This document shows positions 20,380 through 29,121 of a stretch of DNA of 64,000 nucleotides, piece by piece. The position numbers and the translations under genes are program-made. Every line of letters begins with the position of its first letter. Positions within the stretch are counted from its first letter, which is position 1. This DNA comes from Nocardioides potassii (GTDB lineage: Bacteria > Actinomycetota > Actinomycetes > Propionibacteriales > Nocardioidaceae): contig NZ_JAKJHZ010000005.1 in the NCBI RefSeq assembly GCF_021648885.1, positions 1 through 64,000 of the forward strand, read 5' to 3'. The notes below the pieces were generated by a model. That model ran no database searches and was not told where the DNA came from. It worked only from the letters and a program-made list of their open reading frames with translations.

Positions 20380-20385
20380 TAGAAT
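20380..20385 (+). promoter_or_regulatory. -10 box TAGAAT, leaderless promoter
   Basis: TAGAAT ends 7 nt before the HNH gene ATG at 20393; no ribosome binding site. Confidence 0.55.
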
Positions 20386-20392
20386 CGAACAC

Positions 20393-21817
20393 ATGATCGA
20401 TGCATTGGCAGGACCCGGGGCAGGTGAGGCAGACGCCCTCACCGCCTCCGACCTGCTCGCGCTCGCCCGCGATCGCAAGACTGCCGAGGACCGCGCCGCC
20501 GCCGACCTGCTGGAGATAGCCGCACGGTGGGCCGACCTCCACCCACCCGAGACCATCCACACCGCTGCCGCGTTTGAGGTCCGCGGGAGTGAGCACGAGG
20601 AACCCATCGCCGGCGACGGCTGTCCGCTGGTGGCGGAGTTCTGTGTCGCCGAGCTCGGCACCGTCCTCGGCATCTCCACCACAGCGGCGAAGAAGCTCAT
20701 CGGTCACGCCCTCGAGCTGCGCCACCGCTTCCCACGACTGTGGGTACAAGTGCACACCGGCCGCGTGCCGGCGTGGCGGGCCCGGCTTGTCGCCGAGACC
20801 ACGATCCACTCGACACCCTCGCTGACCCGCGAGGCAGCAGCGCACGTCGACGCCCAGGTGGCCGCCGTGGCCGGCCGGATCGGTGCCGCGCAGCTCGACC
20901 GCCTCGTCGCCGAGACGATCAAGCGGTTCGACCTCGCCGCCCCCGACCCGGCAGCGGATCCCGTGGACGGCTACCTGTCCGTGGACCCGCGTCACGTGAC
21001 CTTGCACGATGACGACGTGCACTTCGCGGGGACGATGCGGTGGGAGGCCGAGCTCGGTATCGCGGACTCCCTCGACCTCGACCACGTCCTCAAGCACAAG
21101 GCCGCCGAGCAGAAGGCGTTGGGTTCGACGGAGTCGTTGGACGTGCGACGCGCGAAGGCGCTCGGTGATCTCGCCCGCACCCAGACCGCCGTCGACCTCG
21201 CCTTCGCGCGTGGGGGTGGTGGTTTCGAGGCTCGCTCCGCTCGCACCTCAACCACCGAAGGAACTGACCTCCCGGCCGCGCGTCAGGTCGTCCTCCACGT
21301 CCACGTCGACGCCTCGATGGCTGGCGACCAGACGGTGTTCGGACCCACCGGCCGCATGGAGCAACGCAGCAAGCTCCTGCTGCTCGAACAAGTGAAGTCC
21401 TGGTGCGGCGACTCCCGCACGAAGGTCACGGTCAAGCCGGTCGTCGACCTCAACGCGGACCTGTCCGCACCCGGGTACGACATCCCGGACCGGATCCGCG
21501 ACCAGGTCATCCTGCGCGACCAGACCTGCGTGTTCCCGTGGTGCACCCGACCCGCCCGAAGATGCGACCTCGACCACGTCATCCCGTTCGACCACAGGGC
21601 TGAGACTGAAGGCAGACCGCAACCCGGCCCCACGACGACCCGGAACCTCGCAGCCCTGTGCCGGCACCACCACCGCCTCAAGACCCACACGGTCTGGCGT
21701 TACGCCATGACCGCCAACGGGGTCCTCGAGTGGACCAGCCCCACGGCCACCGCTACCGCCGCGACCACACCGGCACCACCCCGATCGAACCGATCGACGG
21801 GCCTGACCCGTGCCTGA
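20393..21817 (+). CDS. DUF222/HNH endonuclease (13E12 repeat family)
   Basis: 474 residues. N-terminal DUF222 domain (about residues 20-300: DLLALARDRKTAEDRAAADLLEIAARWADLHP and following) and C-terminal HNH nuclease: CVFPWCTRPARRCDLDHVIPF then TRNLAALCRHHHRLKTH, with the Cys pairs and the D-H, N, H catalytic set. This is the multicopy 13E12-type family found in mycobacteria and nocardioforms, likely mobile. A REP-like repeat copy (21221-21256) is embedded in frame near residues 277-288. ATG 20393 fits the leaderless promoter; GTG 20369 is an upstream alternative. It breaks the usual cysM-murI neighbourhood. Confidence 0.88.
   Translation: MIDALAGPGAGEADALTASDLLALARDRKTAEDRAAADLLEIAARWADLHPPETIHTAAAFEVRGSEHEEPIAGDGCPLVAEFCVAELGTVLGISTTAAKKLIGHALELRHRFPRLWVQVHTGRVPAWRARLVAETTIHSTPSLTREAAAHVDAQVAAVAGRIGAAQLDRLVAETIKRFDLAAPDPAADPVDGYLSVDPRHVTLHDDDVHFAGTMRWEAELGIADSLDLDHVLKHKAAEQKALGSTESLDVRRAKALGDLARTQTAVDLAFARGGGGFEARSARTSTTEGTDLPAARQVVLHVHVDASMAGDQTVFGPTGRMEQRSKLLLLEQVKSWCGDSRTKVTVKPVVDLNADLSAPGYDIPDRIRDQVILRDQTCVFPWCTRPARRCDLDHVIPFDHRAETEGRPQPGPTTTRNLAALCRHHHRLKTHTVWRYAMTANGVLEWTSPTATATAATTPAPPRSNRSTGLTRA
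21221..21256. repeat. REP-like palindromic repeat, copy 3, inside the HNH gene
   Basis: Inverted orientation relative to copies 1 and 2, starting GGTTTCGAGG and ending CCTCAACCACC. It is read through in frame, adding GFEARSARTSTT between the DUF222 and HNH parts. Confidence 0.8.
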
Positions 21818-21870
21818 GCGACGACCCGCCCGGCATCCCACCCCCACTCCGACGATGACCCCGCCCCACA

Positions 21871-21964
21871 CCCCGCCACGGCACGGCATGGCGGGGGCGT
21901 TGGTCTGCGTGGACGACAGACATCGCGGCACGGGGCCACGATGTCTCCGATCCTTCTTCGGAGA
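21871..21964. terminator. Three consecutive stem-loops downstream of the HNH gene
   Basis: Stems CCCCGCCA/TGGCGGGG (21871-21896), AGACATCG/CGATGTCT (21918-21946) and TCTCCGA/TCGGAGA (21944-21964). The last two overlap by three bases, so they are mutually exclusive. The stretch between the HNH gene and the RTX remnant (21818-22081) holds no gene that I can support. Confidence 0.5.
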
Positions 21965-22081
21965 ACGTGGACACGTCCGCGTGCTGTTCTCAGTTGCCAG
22001 GCCGCCGGGCCGTCCGGGGAGGGGTACGGCGCGGCTGCCACCTCACTGCCGGGGGGCACACAAGACGCGCCTGTTGCTAGG

Positions 22082-22771
22082 TCAGATGCGCTGCTCGCAT
22101 CCGCGAATCGTCTCCCCCTGGCACACGTCGCGCCCCTTCTTGCCATAGACGGTGTCGTCGCCAGGCCCGCCGATGAGGCGGTCATCGCCGTAGTTCCCGG
22201 TGATGAAGTCGTTGCCGGGGCCGCCGTTGATCGTGGCCTTGTGGTCGGAGCACCGAGGCGGGGTCAAGGAGTCTGCGGGATAGCTCTTGATCTGGTGGTC
22301 GACGTAGAGGTCGTCCCCGCCCTTCTCTCCCTTGATCGTCGTCCGGCAGGCGGCGGCCCTGATGAAGTCCGTGCGATCGGTGCCGATGACGATGGCGCGC
22401 TTCGCGGTCACGATGAGGCGGTTGAAGTCCCTGACGCGGATCGAGTCCGTGACGCCCGCCTCGGTGGCCGTCACCCGGGAACGGCTCAGGTCGGCGCGTA
22501 CCCGGTCGTGGCTCCCGAGGTCGAGCAGCAGGGTGTTGCGCCCGATGTCGCCCTTGATCCGCGTCGCCTTTCCGCCCAGGCTGTTCGACTCGTAGAGGTC
22601 GTTGCCGCTGCCGAGCGCGATGTCGCGGTCATACGTCCTCGGCGCCTGGACCTTGATGTGCTCATTGCGGTCGGTTCCGCGGAACGCGAACCTTCCGTTC
22701 GTGGCCGACGTGGTGAAACCGAGCCGGGCGAACCTGCCCGTCCAGGTGAGCGCGGTGTCGACCCCCGTCAC
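22082..22771 (-). pseudogene. 5'-truncated RTX-type calcium-binding beta-roll protein
   Basis: Open frame of at least 230 codons ending in hemolysin-type calcium-binding repeats: INGGPGNDFITGNYGDDRLIGGPGDDTVYGKKGRD, preceded by irregular repeats with IALGSGNDLYESNSLGG and other GxGND-like turns. No ATG, signal peptide or ribosome binding site occurs in the recognisable part; the first usable codon is GTG at 22771, without a Shine-Dalgarno. Such proteins are normally secreted, so the 5' end appears lost near the DUF3152 promoter. It may still be expressed from an upstream in-frame codon, but that part would overlap the opposite-strand DUF3152 gene. Confidence 0.55.
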
Positions 22772-22911
22772 CGTGCCGCTGGCCGGACGAATGGCCGTCA
22801 GTGGAGCTGTCGTCCTTCCGAGTGGCTGACGCGCCTGGGAGGATGCCGCGGTGCCATTCGGATCCGCCCCTACGGCCTGCTCGGGTCGTTCGTCGAGGTC
22901 CTCGTCGGGCC

Positions 22912-22917
22912 TAGGCT
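22912..22917 (+). promoter_or_regulatory. -10 box TAGGCT, leaderless promoter
   Basis: TAGGCT ends 7 nt before the DUF3152 gene ATG at 22925. Confidence 0.55.
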
Positions 22918-22924
22918 CACGGCC

Positions 22925-23512
22925 ATGCTCCGCGGTGCCATCTCCACTGGCGTGGCCCTCGTCGTGCTCGCAGCGCTGGCGCCCACCCTCGCGACGGCCC
23001 CGGCGCACGCCGACGTGGCGGAGCGGGCCGAGCGTCGCGTGGTGACGTACTCCGTCATCACCCGCGGCAAGGTCACCGCGTCGATGGAGGTCTTCCGTCG
23101 CCAGGCGCAGGAGACGTACGACGACCCGCGTGGCTGGCGGGCGGGGGGCGTCGAGTTCCATCGGGTGAGGCGGGGTGGCGACTTCACGCTGGTGCTGGCC
23201 TCGGCCGGGGCGGTGCCGAGCTTCTCGCCGAGCTGCTCGGCGTCGTGGTCGTGCCGCGTCGGTCGGTACGTGATCATCAACCAGTACCGCTGGCGCCACG
23301 CCTCCGCGGCGTGGAACCGGTCCGGCCGGACGATCCGCGACTACCGCCACCTGGTCGTCAACCACGAGACGGGCCACTGGCTCGGGCTCGGGCACGCGTC
23401 CTGCCCCCGACGTGGGAGCAAGGCGCCGGTGATGATGCAGCAGTCCAAGGGCACCGGCGGTTGCCGGCTCAACCCCTGGCCGCTCCCTCAGGAAGCGGCC
23501 AAGGTGAGGTGA
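22925..23512 (+). CDS. DUF3152 secreted zincin-like metalloprotease
   Basis: 195 residues. Signal peptide with hydrophobic core ALVVLAALAPTLATA and probable cleavage after AHA (about residue 29). The mature domain has RRVVTYSV near the N-terminus, FTLVLASA and CSASWSCRVGRYVIINQYRW, and a complete metzincin-like zinc motif His147-Glu-x2-His151-x2-Gly-x2-His157. That motif supports peptidase activity; the substrate is unknown. ATG at 22925 fits the TAGGCT box; the frame upstream shadows the RTX remnant. Convergent with the phosphodiesterase gene, 8-nt gap. Confidence 0.85.
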   Translation: MLRGAISTGVALVVLAALAPTLATAPAHADVAERAERRVVTYSVITRGKVTASMEVFRRQAQETYDDPRGWRAGGVEFHRVRRGGDFTLVLASAGAVPSFSPSCSASWSCRVGRYVIINQYRWRHASAAWNRSGRTIRDYRHLVVNHETGHWLGLGHASCPRRGSKAPVMMQQSKGTGGCRLNPWPLPQEAAKVR

Positions 23513-23520
23513 CGGCGCGG

Positions 23521-24567
23521 TCAGGCCGGCGGAGCAGTGAGCCGCAGGTCCTGGTCGACGTCGAACTCGCTGCCCTCCACGGCAGGGAGGTCGAGCAGGT
23601 CGAGCGCGAGGTTGGCGATCATCCCGTTGCGCACGGGAGGACGACGCAGGCCGTAGGTGGTCCGCTTCGTGCCCGGGTCCTTGTAGGTCGGGTTGATCGC
23701 GTAGAGGTCGACCCCACGGCCGGCGGCCGCGCCCCGCGCCATGAACACGATCCGGTAGTCGTCGAGCAGGCGGGCGTTGCTGTGGTCGGGGCCGTGTCCA
23801 CCGTGGTCGCTCGTCAGCAGGATCGTCGTACGCGCCTTGCGGACGGGATCGGAGTTGACCGCCTTCACGACGCGGCCGACCAGCGCGTCAGCCTGCCGCA
23901 CCGCCTTCAGGTAGGGCTTCGACATCCAGCCGTGGGCGTGACCCGCGACGTCCGGCGGCGACAGGTGCAGGAAGCGGAAGTCCCGGTCGGTGCCGAGGTC
24001 GGCGATGAACCGGTCGACCAGCTCGGAGTTGTCCTCGTCGATGGTCGTCACGTCGATCGCGTCGGGCCACGAGCGCTGCCACAGGGTGAACTTGGTCTTC
24101 GCGGCGAAGAGCGCCGTGGAGCCGCCTGAGGCGTCCACGACCCGGAACACCGACGACACGTCGCTCCCCGCGGCCTCCTGCACCGTCTCGGGGGTGAGCC
24201 GGTTGTCGTTCCAGGTCACGCCGTGCCCTCCGGCGGAGGCATCGATCCGCCGGCCGGTCACCATCCCGGTGTGGTTGGGCAGCGTCACCGTCATCTCGCG
24301 CTCAGTGCGCGCGTTCATCGTGGATGCGCCCTGGCGCATGAAGCGGTAGAGGTTGGGCAGCTGCTCGCGGCCGAGCTTGCGCACCGCCGCGACGCTCATC
24401 CCGTCGATCGAGATGGCGATCACCGAATCGGCATCCGCCCGCTGAACGACGCGACGCTCGGCCGGAGCCGATCGGTCGTCGGACGGCACAGCGGCACATG
24501 CCTGCGTGCCAGTGAGGACGACGAGGACGGAGGCGAGCAGGGCGGCGAGCGGGCTGCGGTTCGACAC
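23521..24567 (-). CDS. Secreted alkaline-phosphatase-superfamily phosphodiesterase
   Basis: 348 residues. Signal peptide (LAALLASVLVVLTGTQACA) with a lipobox-like Ala-Cys, so it is exported and may be lipid-anchored. Type I phosphodiesterase/nucleotide pyrophosphatase fold: IAISIDGM (metal Asp), TLPNHTGMVTGR (Thr nucleophile), SPPDVAGHAHGW and SDHGGHG (metal His/Asp). It cleaves phosphodiesters or pyrophosphates outside the cell; the substrate is unknown. GTG start with TAGGGT (24574-24579, minus strand) 6 nt upstream, hence leaderless. Part of the accessory block between cysM and murI. Confidence 0.88.
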   Translation of the reverse strand: MSNRSPLAALLASVLVVLTGTQACAAVPSDDRSAPAERRVVQRADADSVIAISIDGMSVAAVRKLGREQLPNLYRFMRQGASTMNARTEREMTVTLPNHTGMVTGRRIDASAGGHGVTWNDNRLTPETVQEAAGSDVSSVFRVVDASGGSTALFAAKTKFTLWQRSWPDAIDVTTIDEDNSELVDRFIADLGTDRDFRFLHLSPPDVAGHAHGWMSKPYLKAVRQADALVGRVVKAVNSDPVRKARTTILLTSDHGGHGPDHSNARLLDDYRIVFMARGAAAGRGVDLYAINPTYKDPGTKRTTYGLRRPPVRNGMIANLALDLLDLPAVEGSEFDVDQDLRLTAPPA

Positions 24568-24645
24568 CGATCGACCCTAACCCGCACCGGCCGGTGTGAC
24601 GGGGTCGACGCGGCGGACGGCGTGACCGGCGGCCCGTCCAGCGCC

Positions 24646-24651
24646 TAGCCT
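24646..24651 (+). promoter_or_regulatory. -10 box TAGCCT, leaderless promoter of murI
   Basis: TAGCCT ends 7 nt before the murI GTG at 24659. Confidence 0.5.
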
Positions 24652-24658
24652 GCTGCCT

Positions 24659-25480
24659 GTGCCGACCCCCAGCCCGATGAGCGCCGACGCCCCCATCGGC
24701 ATCTTCGACTCCGGCTTCGGCGGGCTCACCGTGGCGCGCTCGGTGATCGACCAGCTGCCGCACGAGTCGGTCGTCTACCTCGGCGACACCGCACGCCAGC
24801 CCTACGGCCAGAAGCCGATCGGCGAGGTCCGCGAGTACGCCCTCGAGTGCCTCGACCACCTCTACGACCGGGGCGTCAAGGCGCTGGTGATCGCGTGCAA
24901 CTCCGCCAGCGCCGCGATGCTGCGCGACGCGCGCGAGCGCTACGACGTACCCGTCGTCGAGGTCATCCTCCCGGCCGCTCGCCGAGCCGCGGCCGCCACG
25001 CGCAACCGGCAGGTCGGCGTCATCTGCACCCGCGCCACCGCCAGCTCGATGGCGTACGACGACGCCTTCGCCGCCGCGCCCCACCTCGACCTGCACATCC
25101 GTGCGTGCCCGAGCTTCGTGGACTTCGTGGAGCAGGGGATCACCGGCGGTGACGAGCTGCTCGCCGCCGCCCACGAGTACCTCGACCCGCTGGCCGCCGC
25201 GGGCGTCGACACCCTCATCCTCGGCTGCACCCACTACCCGCTGCTGACCGGCGTCATCTCCTACGTGATGGGCGACGAGGTCACCCTCGTCAGCTCGGCC
25301 GAGGAGTGCGCCAAGGACGTCTACAAGATGCTGGCCCGCACCGGGCTGATGCGTGAGGGTGGCGAGGCCGACTACACGTTCTCGACCACCGGCAGCCCGG
25401 AAGACTTCGCCACCATCGGACGTCGGTTCCTGGGCTCCGAGCTGCTCGGCGCGAGCCAGTTCGCCGGCGGGGTCAGGTGA
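24659..25480 (+). CDS. murI: Glutamate racemase
   Basis: 273 residues. Interconverts L- and D-glutamate for peptidoglycan. The two catalytic cysteines are Cys80 (VIACNSAS) and Cys190 (LILGCTHYP); [13 protein letters not shown] (residues 13-25) binds substrate. GTG 24659 fits the leaderless promoter, but ATG 24677 ([13 protein letters not shown]) is an alternative that would remove six residues. It heads the murI-MBL pair and follows, after the accessory block, the cysM position used in mycobacteria. Confidence 0.96.
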   Translation: MPTPSPMSADAPIGIFDSGFGGLTVARSVIDQLPHESVVYLGDTARQPYGQKPIGEVREYALECLDHLYDRGVKALVIACNSASAAMLRDARERYDVPVVEVILPAARRAAAATRNRQVGVICTRATASSMAYDDAFAAAPHLDLHIRACPSFVDFVEQGITGGDELLAAAHEYLDPLAAAGVDTLILGCTHYPLLTGVISYVMGDEVTLVSSAEECAKDVYKMLARTGLMREGGEADYTFSTTGSPEDFATIGRRFLGSELLGASQFAGGVR

Positions 25481-25487
25481 GGCAGGG

Positions 25488-26243
25488 GTGAGGCTCACGA
25501 TCGTGGGGTGCTCCGGCTCCTACCCCGGACCCGACTCGTCCGCCAGCTGCTACCTGCTGGAGGAGGAGCAGGACGGTCGCACGTGGCGCATCCTGCTCGA
25601 CCTCGGCAACGGCGCCCTCGGGCAGCTCCACCGCTACGTCGACCCGCTCACGATCGATGCGGTGCTCCTCAGCCACCTGCACGCCGACCACTGCCTGGAC
25701 CTCTGCGGCTACCACGTGATGCGCCGCTACCACCCGACCGGCCCGCAGCCGCGGATCCCGGTGTGGGGACCCGACGGCACCGCCGACCGCATGGCGCGGG
25801 CCTACGACCTGCCGACGGACCCCGGCATGACCGAGGAGTTCGACTTCCGGACGTGGGACGGACCGATCGAGATCGGGCCGTTCGCCATCGAGGCGCGGCA
25901 GGTGGTGCACCCGGTGACGGCCTACGCGCTGCGGGTGAGCGCCGGTGGCCGGACCCTCGTCTACTCCGGGGACACCGGACCGTGCGACGCGCTCGACGAG
26001 GTGGCGAGCGGAGCGGACCTGCTGCTGGCCGAGGCGTCGTTCGAGAGCGGTGCGGTCAACCCGCCCGACCTGCACCTCACCGGCACCGACTGCGGTCGTA
26101 CGGCCGCACGCGCCGGCGTCGGACGGCTGGTCCTCACCCACGTCCCGCCGTGGCACGACCCGGCCGTCGCCGAGGCCGAGGCCCGCGCCGAGTGGTCGGG
26201 ATCGATCGAGCTCGCCCGCGCCGGCGCGACGTACGACGTCTGA
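25488..26243 (+). CDS. MBL-fold hydrolase (Rv1339-type phosphodiesterase)
   Basis: 251 residues. Metallo-beta-lactamase fold with His63-x-His65-x-Asp67-His68 (LSHLHADHCLDL), later metal ligands in ARQVVHPV, VYSGDTGPCD and LTHVPPW. It occupies the place of mycobacterial Rv1339, which has been described as an atypical class II cyclic-AMP phosphodiesterase, so cyclic-nucleotide turnover is a reasonable guess by synteny only. GTG start 7 nt after murI; the murI-MBL-rph-rdgB order is conserved except for the two-component genes inserted after it. Confidence 0.88.
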   Translation: MRLTIVGCSGSYPGPDSSASCYLLEEEQDGRTWRILLDLGNGALGQLHRYVDPLTIDAVLLSHLHADHCLDLCGYHVMRRYHPTGPQPRIPVWGPDGTADRMARAYDLPTDPGMTEEFDFRTWDGPIEIGPFAIEARQVVHPVTAYALRVSAGGRTLVYSGDTGPCDALDEVASGADLLLAEASFESGAVNPPDLHLTGTDCGRTAARAGVGRLVLTHVPPWHDPAVAEAEARAEWSGSIELARAGATYDV

Positions 26244-26270
26244 GCCCGACGGTCCTGCAGCGGGCCGGGC

Positions 26271-26921
26271 TCAGACCAGTCCGGCGTCGTGCACGACCAT
26301 CGCCACCTGCACGCGGTTGGTGCTCTCGAGCTTGGTCAGCAGCCGCGACACGTGGGACTTCACGGTCGGCACGGAGAGGTAGAGCTCCGAGGCGATCTCG
26401 GAGTTGCTGAGCCCGCGCCCGACCGCGACCGCGACCTCGAGCTCGCGCTCGGTCAGCACGGTCAGCCGGTCGGCCGCGGCGGCCGAGCGGTCGGTGGAGG
26501 TGGCGCTGCGCAGCCGCGCCACGATGCTGCGGGTCGCCGACGGCGACAGCATGGCGTCACCGGCGGCGACCGTGCGGATGGCGTGGACGATGTCGCCGGG
26601 CGGGGTGTCCTTGAGGAGGAAGCCGTCCGCACCGGCGGCCACCGCGCGGACGACGTGGTCGTCGGCGTCGAAGGTGGTCAGCACGACCACGGCCGGCGGC
26701 GCGGGCTGCTGGTGCAGCACCTGGGTGGCCTCGAGCCCGTCCATCACGGGCATCCGGATGTCCATCAGCACCACGTCGGGGTCGAGCTCGCCGACGAGCG
26801 CGACGCCCTCCTGTCCGTTGGGTGCCTCCCCGACCACCTCGATGTCGCTCTGCCCGCCGAGCATCAGCGCGAGCGCCGAACGGACGAGGGGGTCGTCGTC
26901 GACGAGCAGCACGCTGATCAC
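26271..26921 (-). CDS. NarL/FixJ-type response regulator
   Basis: 216 residues. Receiver domain with acidic pocket Asp8-Asp10, phosphoacceptor Asp54 (VVLMDIRMP), switch Thr in VLTTFD and Lys in LLKDTPP; C-terminal LuxR-type helix-turn-helix (LTERELEVAVAVGRGLSNSEIASELYLSVPTVKSHVSRLLTKL). GTG at 26921 is chosen because it overlaps the kinase stop in GTGA and leaves the canonical [10 protein letters not shown] start; an in-frame start at 26939 would add six residues. It acts with the upstream kinase. Targets unknown. Confidence 0.94.
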   Translation of the reverse strand: MISVLLVDDDPLVRSALALMLGGQSDIEVVGEAPNGQEGVALVGELDPDVVLMDIRMPVMDGLEATQVLHQQPAPPAVVVLTTFDADDHVVRAVAAGADGFLLKDTPPGDIVHAIRTVAAGDAMLSPSATRSIVARLRSATSTDRSAAAADRLTVLTERELEVAVAVGRGLSNSEIASELYLSVPTVKSHVSRLLTKLESTNRVQVAMVVHDAGLV

Positions 26922-28093
26922 GCCGTCCACGGTAGCCAAGCCTCCAGCACGAAGCGTGCACCGTCGGCGCGGTGGTCGAGCCGCCCACCCCGCAGCTCGG
27001 TGCGCTCGCGCAGCCCGACGAGCCCGAGGCCGGCGCCCGGGGCACCGGCCCGACGGGTCTCCGAACCGCCCGCGAGCGGGTTGGCGAGCACCACGGTGAT
27101 CCCCGACGCGGGGTCGCCCGCGGAGGTGATGACGACCTCCGAGCCCGGGGCGTGCTTGCGGGCGTTGGTGATGCCCTCCTGGACGATCCGGTAGATCGTG
27201 CGACCGGTCGCGGACGGCACCGGTGCCGCCCCGTCGACGCCGTCGGTCCAGCGGACGTCGAGCCCGAGGTCGCGGGCCTCGGCGACCAGCGCCGCGATGT
27301 CGTTGTACGTCGGCTGGGGCCGCGCCGCCGTCGGCCCGGGGGCGTCCTCGCGCAGCACGCCGAGGACGTCACGGAGCTCGTGGAGGGCGTCGTTGGCCTG
27401 GCCCTGGATCTGGCCGAGGCCCTCGCGCAGCCGTTCGCTGTCGAGGTCGTCGCGGAAGGCCAGCGCACCCGCCTGCATGGACACCTGCGTGATCCGGTGC
27501 GCCAGCACGTCGTGCATCTCGCGGGCGATGCGGGCTCGCTCGGTCGCGCGGGCCTGGCCGATCCGCAGCTCCTGCTCGGTCTCGGCCCGCTCGGCGCGTG
27601 CGCGCAGGGTCCACAGCAGCTCGCGTCGCGAGCCGATGTAGAGGCCCCAGCCCATCATCCCGGCGTTGACGACGAGGTTGACGAGGAGGGTGATCAGCTC
27701 GTCGTTGTCGACGAGGGGAGCGATCGTGGTCCAGGTCTGGGCAGCTGCGAAGTTGGCCGCGCCGACCACGAGGACCTGGGGCAGGTGGCGACGGGTCGCG
27801 ACCGACACGGCCGCGAGCGTCGCCGGACCTGCGGCGATCCCTGACGCGGCGCTCATCGCCGCGATCACGAGCGCGATCGGCACGGGCGCGCGTCGTCGGA
27901 AGTGCACCAGCACGAAGGCCGCGGCGCCCAGCACGACCTCGACGACGAAGAGGGTCCGGTGCTCGCGCCACTCGACCTCGGCGACGTTGAGCCACACGAC
28001 CGCCGAGAACACCACGCAGATCGCGTCGCGCCACGCGTGGTCCACCCAGCGCAGGGGTGGCTGGGTCTCGGAGGCAGCGGGACGGGTCTGCAC
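26918..28093 (-). CDS. NarL-type sensor histidine kinase
   Basis: 391 residues. Four to six hydrophobic segments in residues 24-155 form the membrane sensor, with little extracytoplasmic sequence. HisKA_3 dimerisation domain with His194 ([27 protein letters not shown]), then an HATPase domain with [16 protein letters not shown] (N box) and [15 protein letters not shown] (G box). GTG 28093 is preferred: TAGGCT (minus strand, plus coordinates 28101-28106) ends 7 nt upstream, and the longer frame runs into rph. Coupled to the response regulator by a 4-nt overlap. Signal unknown. Confidence 0.92.
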   Translation of the reverse strand: MQTRPAASETQPPLRWVDHAWRDAICVVFSAVVWLNVAEVEWREHRTLFVVEVVLGAAAFVLVHFRRRAPVPIALVIAAMSAASGIAAGPATLAAVSVATRRHLPQVLVVGAANFAAAQTWTTIAPLVDNDELITLLVNLVVNAGMMGWGLYIGSRRELLWTLRARAERAETEQELRIGQARATERARIAREMHDVLAHRITQVSMQAGALAFRDDLDSERLREGLGQIQGQANDALHELRDVLGVLREDAPGPTAARPQPTYNDIAALVAEARDLGLDVRWTDGVDGAAPVPSATGRTIYRIVQEGITNARKHAPGSEVVITSAGDPASGITVVLANPLAGGSETRRAGAPGAGLGLVGLRERTELRGGRLDHRADGARFVLEAWLPWTA

Positions 28094-28100
28094 GGCCGCG

Positions 28101-28106
28101 AGCCTA
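28101..28106 (-). promoter_or_regulatory. -10 box TAGGCT, leaderless promoter of kinase
   Basis: On the minus strand TAGGCT ends 7 nt before the kinase GTG at 28093. Confidence 0.55.
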
Positions 28107-28308
28107 GCGACGGACACTCCTACTTTGGACTGATGCGCCGGGGCCGCCGTCAAGGTGACCCTTGCTTGACCGCGGAGGGAGCTGCGCGGCGTGGGGCTGC
28201 GCGTAGGGGTCCCACAGGGGTAGGGACCTCGCGCGAGCCGGGGCCGGTGACTCACGGGGGTGACCGGACCCGGCTCCGCACATTTCTCCTGGTGTCGCCT
28301 CCCGCGTC

Positions 28309-28314
28309 TAGGGT
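28309..28314 (+). promoter_or_regulatory. -10 box TAGGGT, leaderless promoter of rph
   Basis: TAGGGT ends 7 nt before the rph ATG at 28322. The 215 nt upstream hold only small hairpins, one being GGTCCC (28208-28213) with GGGACC (28223-28228). Confidence 0.5.
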
Positions 28315-28321
28315 CGTGCCC

Positions 28322-29092
28322 ATGACTGCTGCACCCTCCGACACCCCCTCTGCGACCCCCTCTGCGACCCCGCGCGCCGACGGCCGCGCCGACGACGAGC
28401 TCCGGCCGGTCACGATCACCCGACACTGGCTCGACCACGCCGCGGGCTCGGTGCTCGTCGAGTTCGGGGGCACCAAGGTGCTGTGCGCCGCCTCGGCCTC
28501 CGAGGGCGTGCCGCGCTGGCGCAAGGGCTCGGGCCTGGGCTGGGTCACGGCGGAGTACGCCATGCTCCCGGCTGCCACCAACACCCGCTCCGACCGCGAG
28601 TCGGTCAAGGGCCGCATCGGGGGGCGTACCCACGAGATCTCGCGACTGATCGGCCGCTCGCTGCGTGCCGTCATCGACTACCGGGCGCTCGGCGAGAACA
28701 CGATCGTCCTGGACTGCGACGTCCTCCAGGCCGACGGCGGCACCCGCACGGCGGCGATCACCGGCGCGTACGTCGCGCTCGCCGACGCCGTCGCGCACCT
28801 GCGTTCGAGCGGCGCGCTGGCCGGCGAGCCGCTCACGGGGTCGGTCGCGGCGGTGAGCGTCGGCATCATCGACGGCGTCCCGCGCCTCGACCTGCCCTAC
28901 GTCGAGGACGTCCGCGCCGAGACCGACATGAACGTCGTGATGACGGGCGAGGGCTCGTTCGTCGAGGTGCAGGGCACGGCCGAGGGCGCCGCCTTCGACC
29001 GGGCCGAGCTCGACGCCCTCCTGAGCCTGGCCGAGAAGGGCTGTGCCGACCTGACGCGCATGCAGCAGGACGCGCTGTCGATCGGTGGTTGA
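28322..29092 (+). CDS. rph: Ribonuclease PH
   Basis: 256 residues. Phosphorolytic 3'-5' exoribonuclease that trims tRNA 3' ends. Family motifs: [70 protein letters not shown] and [20 protein letters not shown] (catalytic region), ending [20 protein letters not shown]. The first 18 residues contain a small S-A-T-P tandem that is not conserved. Its TGA stop is provided by the REP-like repeat copy 4, which also encodes the start of rdgB. Confidence 0.97.
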   Translation: MTAAPSDTPSATPSATPRADGRADDELRPVTITRHWLDHAAGSVLVEFGGTKVLCAASASEGVPRWRKGSGLGWVTAEYAMLPAATNTRSDRESVKGRIGGRTHEISRLIGRSLRAVIDYRALGENTIVLDCDVLQADGGTRTAAITGAYVALADAVAHLRSSGALAGEPLTGSVAAVSVGIIDGVPRLDLPYVEDVRAETDMNVVMTGEGSFVEVQGTAEGAAFDRAELDALLSLAEKGCADLTRMQQDALSIGG

Positions 29093-29121
29093 GGTGCGAG
29101 CGCAGCGAGCCTCGAAACCAC
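29084..29121. repeat. REP-like palindromic repeat, copy 4, at the rph-rdgB junction
   Basis: Same orientation as copies 1 and 2 (GGTGGTTGAGG to CCTCGAAACCAC). It contains the rph stop codon (29090-29092) and the GTG start of rdgB (29094), so both gene ends are repeat-derived. Confidence 0.85.

Noticed and set aside
28340..28375. Short repeat near the rph N-terminus as a CRISPR or regulatory repeat
   Set aside because: It is two copies of a 12-nt coding unit (S-A-T-P) in a non-conserved N-terminus; no array elsewhere.
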